A stretch of DNA of 64,000 nt from CAWABB01 sp963780165 (GTDB taxonomy: Bacteria; Bacteroidota; Ignavibacteria; UBA10030; UBA6906): contig CAWABB010000006.1 in assembly GCA_963780165.1 (NCBI GenBank), positions 372,001 through 436,000 on the forward strand. The letters are read 5' to 3'. The position numbers and the translations under genes were made by a program. The notes under the pieces were generated by a model that was not told where the DNA came from, did no database searches, and saw only the letters and a list, made by a program, of their open reading frames with translations. Shown here piece by piece: positions 61,804-64,000 of the stretch. Numbering within the stretch: position 1 is the stretch's first letter; every line of letters starts with the position of its first letter.

Positions 61804-62940
61804 ATGAAACGTTTGCTCCCACTCTTCCTCCTTTGCGGGTTGCTGCTCATGCCCGATCCGCTGCAGGCAGCGGATAAGACCGGCGGGACCGGGTCGATCC
61901 GCGTGACCCTGAGGGACTACGGCATGATCCGTTTGCTTGCCCCCGCCGGGGCGCCGATCCGTCAAATGAGCCGGCTGTCGGGCATCTTCGCGCTGGATTC
62001 GAGCGCGGTCTTTGACTACTATGAGGACTCGCAGACCGTCGAGCTGCCATCGCTCACCACCGGCGGCATCGCGGACACGATCCTTACCTGCCTGACCGAC
62101 GGAACTTTTGCGCTGCGTCTCCCGATGGTGTCGCTCCGCGTTACGGTCTACCTGTGGAATGGAACCGACTACGCCATCGTGCGCCACACGTACCGGAACG
62201 ATTCCACCATCGCTGTGAACGCCTATATCGGAGCGACCGTTGTCCCTCAACCGAGCGGGACATTCGGACTTGAGACCGTCGCATACGACGAACCCTCCGG
62301 CGTGGCATATAACTATCGTCTGGGCGAGGACCCCTTCATCGGCCTCAAAATCCTGAGCGGTCCGGCGTATTCCTATCACAGCATGGACTGGGAAGTCTAC
62401 TCCACGGATCCCGACAACGACGCGAGCAACGACTCCATCCGTGCCTTCCTGACCATACCACCCGGGTTTGACGCTTCGTACGATGCCGGCCCTGTCGGGT
62501 CTGTCTACCATCTCAATGCCGGCATGCGGACGCTGGCTCCGGGCGATTCCGTCTCGGTCGACTATGCGGTGATGTTTGCGATGTCCGACGCAGACCTGTT
62601 CGCGATGGGCGCCGCTGCACAGGAGAAGTACAACGGCGTGTTCACCTCGGTTGAGCCGGTGTCCCGCGAGCTGCCGGAACGCTATGCGCTGCATCAGAAC
62701 TACCCGAATCCGTTCAACCCGTCGACCCAGGTCCGGTTTGAACTCCCGGCGTCCGGATTCGTCACGCTCAAGGTGTACGACATGCTCGGACGGGAAGTCG
62801 CCACGCTCGTGAGCCAGGACCTCAACGCGGGCACGTATGAGGTTCCGTTCTCAGGCGTGAATCTTCCCAGCGGGACGTACATCGCAACGATGCAGTCCGG
62901 CAGCTTCCGGGCCACCAGCAAAATGTTGCTGATGAAGTAG
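61804..62940 (+). CDS. Secreted protein of unknown function with type IX sorting domain
   Basis: A 378-aa protein. A signal peptide (RLLPLFLLCGLLLMPDPLQA) precedes a beta-rich domain of about 270 residues that I cannot assign (SIRVTLRDYGMIRLLAPAG, then YNYRLGEDPFIGLKILSGP). The C-terminal sorting domain is classical: YALHQNYPNPFNPSTQVRFE then YDMLGREVATLV and SGTYIATMQSG. AGGAGA precedes the ATG at 61804. It lies 26 bp after the YfcC permease in the same operon, so it may be a surface binding or hydrolytic partner for the imported compound. Confidence 0.87.
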   Translation: MKRLLPLFLLCGLLLMPDPLQAADKTGGTGSIRVTLRDYGMIRLLAPAGAPIRQMSRLSGIFALDSSAVFDYYEDSQTVELPSLTTGGIADTILTCLTDGTFALRLPMVSLRVTVYLWNGTDYAIVRHTYRNDSTIAVNAYIGATVVPQPSGTFGLETVAYDEPSGVAYNYRLGEDPFIGLKILSGPAYSYHSMDWEVYSTDPDNDASNDSIRAFLTIPPGFDASYDAGPVGSVYHLNAGMRTLAPGDSVSVDYAVMFAMSDADLFAMGAAAQEKYNGVFTSVEPVSRELPERYALHQNYPNPFNPSTQVRFELPASGFVTLKVYDMLGREVATLVSQDLNAGTYEVPFSGVNLPSGTYIATMQSGSFRATSKMLLMK

Positions 62941-62994
62941 CCGCGCGGATCGCGTCCCACGCCTTCCGGATTGGGAGGACAGGGCCGCACGCCT

Positions 62995-63885
62995 ATGGCA
63001 CCGGCACGCAGGAAAGGGACGAACGGGAAGGGGGAGTATCTGGATCTGAAAGCGTTGATTCAGTCCAGGTACCCCTCTCTTCCCGGGAACCAGCGCAAGA
63101 TCGCGGACTACCTGATACAGCACCTCCAGGAAGCGCCGTTTCTCACGGTCGTTGACCTGGAGCGGCGGACGGGCACGAGTCGCGCGACAGTCGTCCGGTT
63201 CGCCCGCCGTATCGGGTTCGCGGGCTTCCAGGAGCTCCGGTCTCGCCTGGTGGGCAGCCTGCAAACGCAACTCACCCCCGGGGCGGCGTTCCCCGTCCCG
63301 GCGGGCAGAGGCAACGGCGACACGCTCACGCTGGTCGCCCAGCAGGACGTCAGAAATATCAACCTGACGATCAGCCAGCTCGAGCGGGAATCCTTCGCCG
63401 AAATCGCGGGCATGATCCTGAAGGCGGGCCGCGTGCACACTGCGGGGCTCGGGATTTCCTCCCTGATGTCACAGATTCTCGCGTACTCGCTCAACCAGGT
63501 CGCCGTGCGCGCGCTCCCGTTCGTGCACGACTACGAGACGTTCATGGAGCAGCTGGCCTTCGTGAGCGGCCACGATCTGCTCATCGTATTCTCCTTTCCA
63601 CCGTATTCGCGGGAAACCATCGACCTGGCGCGGGCCGCAGAAGCCCGGAAGATCCCGGTCGTCGCGCTGACCGACAGGGTGACGTCGCCGGTCAGCTTTC
63701 ACGCGACCAGAGTCCTGGCAATTCGCAGCCAGAACATGCTGTTCACGAATTCGTTTTCAGCAATTTCAGTCGTCATCAATGCGCTCGTCACAGAAGTCGC
63801 GCTCCGGAACAGGGTCAAGGCCCTCCGGCTGCAGCGACAGATCGAGAAGCTTCTGAAGGACACCGGGCATTTTGCCCCCGAGTGA
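62995..63885 (+). CDS. MurR/RpiR-family transcriptional regulator with SIS domain
   Basis: A 296-aa DNA-binding regulator. The N-terminal HTH_6 domain has QSRYPSLPGNQRKIADYLIQ and TGTSRATVVRFARRIGFAGF. The C-terminal SIS domain (about 125-265) has VHTAGLGISSLMSQILAYSL and LIVFSFPPYSRETIDLARAA, which normally binds a phosphosugar effector. The ATG at 62995 is preferred to a TTG eight codons upstream; GGGAGGAC lies 14 bases ahead. It closes the peptide-utilisation operon, 54 bp after the type IX cargo gene, and is the obvious candidate regulator of the divergent promoters near 58.25 kb. Confidence 0.9.
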   Translation: MAPARRKGTNGKGEYLDLKALIQSRYPSLPGNQRKIADYLIQHLQEAPFLTVVDLERRTGTSRATVVRFARRIGFAGFQELRSRLVGSLQTQLTPGAAFPVPAGRGNGDTLTLVAQQDVRNINLTISQLERESFAEIAGMILKAGRVHTAGLGISSLMSQILAYSLNQVAVRALPFVHDYETFMEQLAFVSGHDLLIVFSFPPYSRETIDLARAAEARKIPVVALTDRVTSPVSFHATRVLAIRSQNMLFTNSFSAISVVINALVTEVALRNRVKALRLQRQIEKLLKDTGHFAPE

Positions 63886-64000
63886 CCCCGGAGGCCGTCC
63901 CGCGCGCAGTCGGTCCGTGCGGGAGCGCAGTGTGAGAGCTTGCTGTTGCCCCCCATCCGACCGATATACAAGTGGAGGGGCTTCCCGCGTCAGCGGGACT
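63886..64000 (+). other. Window-edge leader region with small hairpin
   Basis: After the regulator stop there is no gene. TCCCGC (63983-63988) pairs with GCGGGA (63993-63998) around a 4-base loop. A weak TTGCTG-17-GATATA pair lies upstream of it. It may be a terminator or the leader of the next gene; the sequence ends before this can be decided. Confidence 0.3.

Overview
The window looks like a high-GC chromosomal stretch from a bacterium of the Bacteroidota/Ignavibacteriota side of the FCB group. This is inferred from gene content, not from a marker gene. Three unrelated secreted proteins (10062-12029, 56157-58166, 61804-62940) end in a 'YPNPFN' plus FlgD-like Ig C-terminal domain, as used by type IX (Por) secretion. 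There is also a PUR-family (DUF3276) protein and a Na+-pumping methylmalonyl-CoA decarboxylase operon. Where promoters are readable they are ordinary TTGNNN-16/17-TATNNT sites rather than the Bacteroidia type, which favours an Ignavibacteria-like lineage. No rRNA, intact tRNA, integrase, IS element or CRISPR array was found.

Layout. 1-9.3 kb (minus): truncated RND efflux pump and its adaptor, a 28-bp tandem repeat in the leader, an L,D-transpeptidase, then an APC permease / POT-like MFS / Gfo-Idh-MocA cluster. 9.4-20.7 kb: ferritin, secreted M1 aminopeptidase, SDR, SirB1-like protein, acyl-CoA ligase, class I fumarase, queE-queC, a receiver protein with Glu at the phosphoacceptor position, uppP. 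20.8-26.4 kb (minus): methylmalonyl-CoA mutase large subunit, epimerase and the decarboxylase subunits alpha, gamma, biotin carrier and beta; the beta gene carries a +1 frameshift. 26.8-31.7 kb (minus): a light-response cluster (TIGR01777 epimerase, glycosyltransferase, photolyase, CarH/LitR-like B12 MerR regulator) with a 32-codon crtI remnant upstream. 31.8-41 kb (minus): glgB, rmuC, trxA, PUR protein, M28 peptidase, threonine-dehydrogenase-like protein, response regulator, alr. 41.2-54.6 kb (mostly plus): S9 peptidase, a truncated ybaK, a 52-aa basic protein, dienelactone hydrolase, VOC and SRPBCC proteins, gpmA and flavin reductase (minus), two envelope proteins, HugZ-like protein, M48 protease, BON-LysM protein, apaG, panD.

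54.6-63.9 kb is the most coherent accessory locus. A secreted S51 (cyanophycinase-fold) protein and an M14 carboxypeptidase run leftward. An M20 peptidase, an exported cyanophycinase, a YfcC-family permease, a type IX-sorted protein and an RpiR/SIS regulator run rightward. Both arms start from back-to-back sigma70-like promoters in one 190-bp gap. The inferred role is extracellular breakdown and uptake of cyanophycin or another beta-aspartyl-peptide polymer.

Central metabolism is linked: fumarase, the methylmalonyl-CoA genes and the Na+ pump fit a succinate-propionate route that conserves energy as a sodium gradient. The small B12-binding mutase subunit is not in the window.
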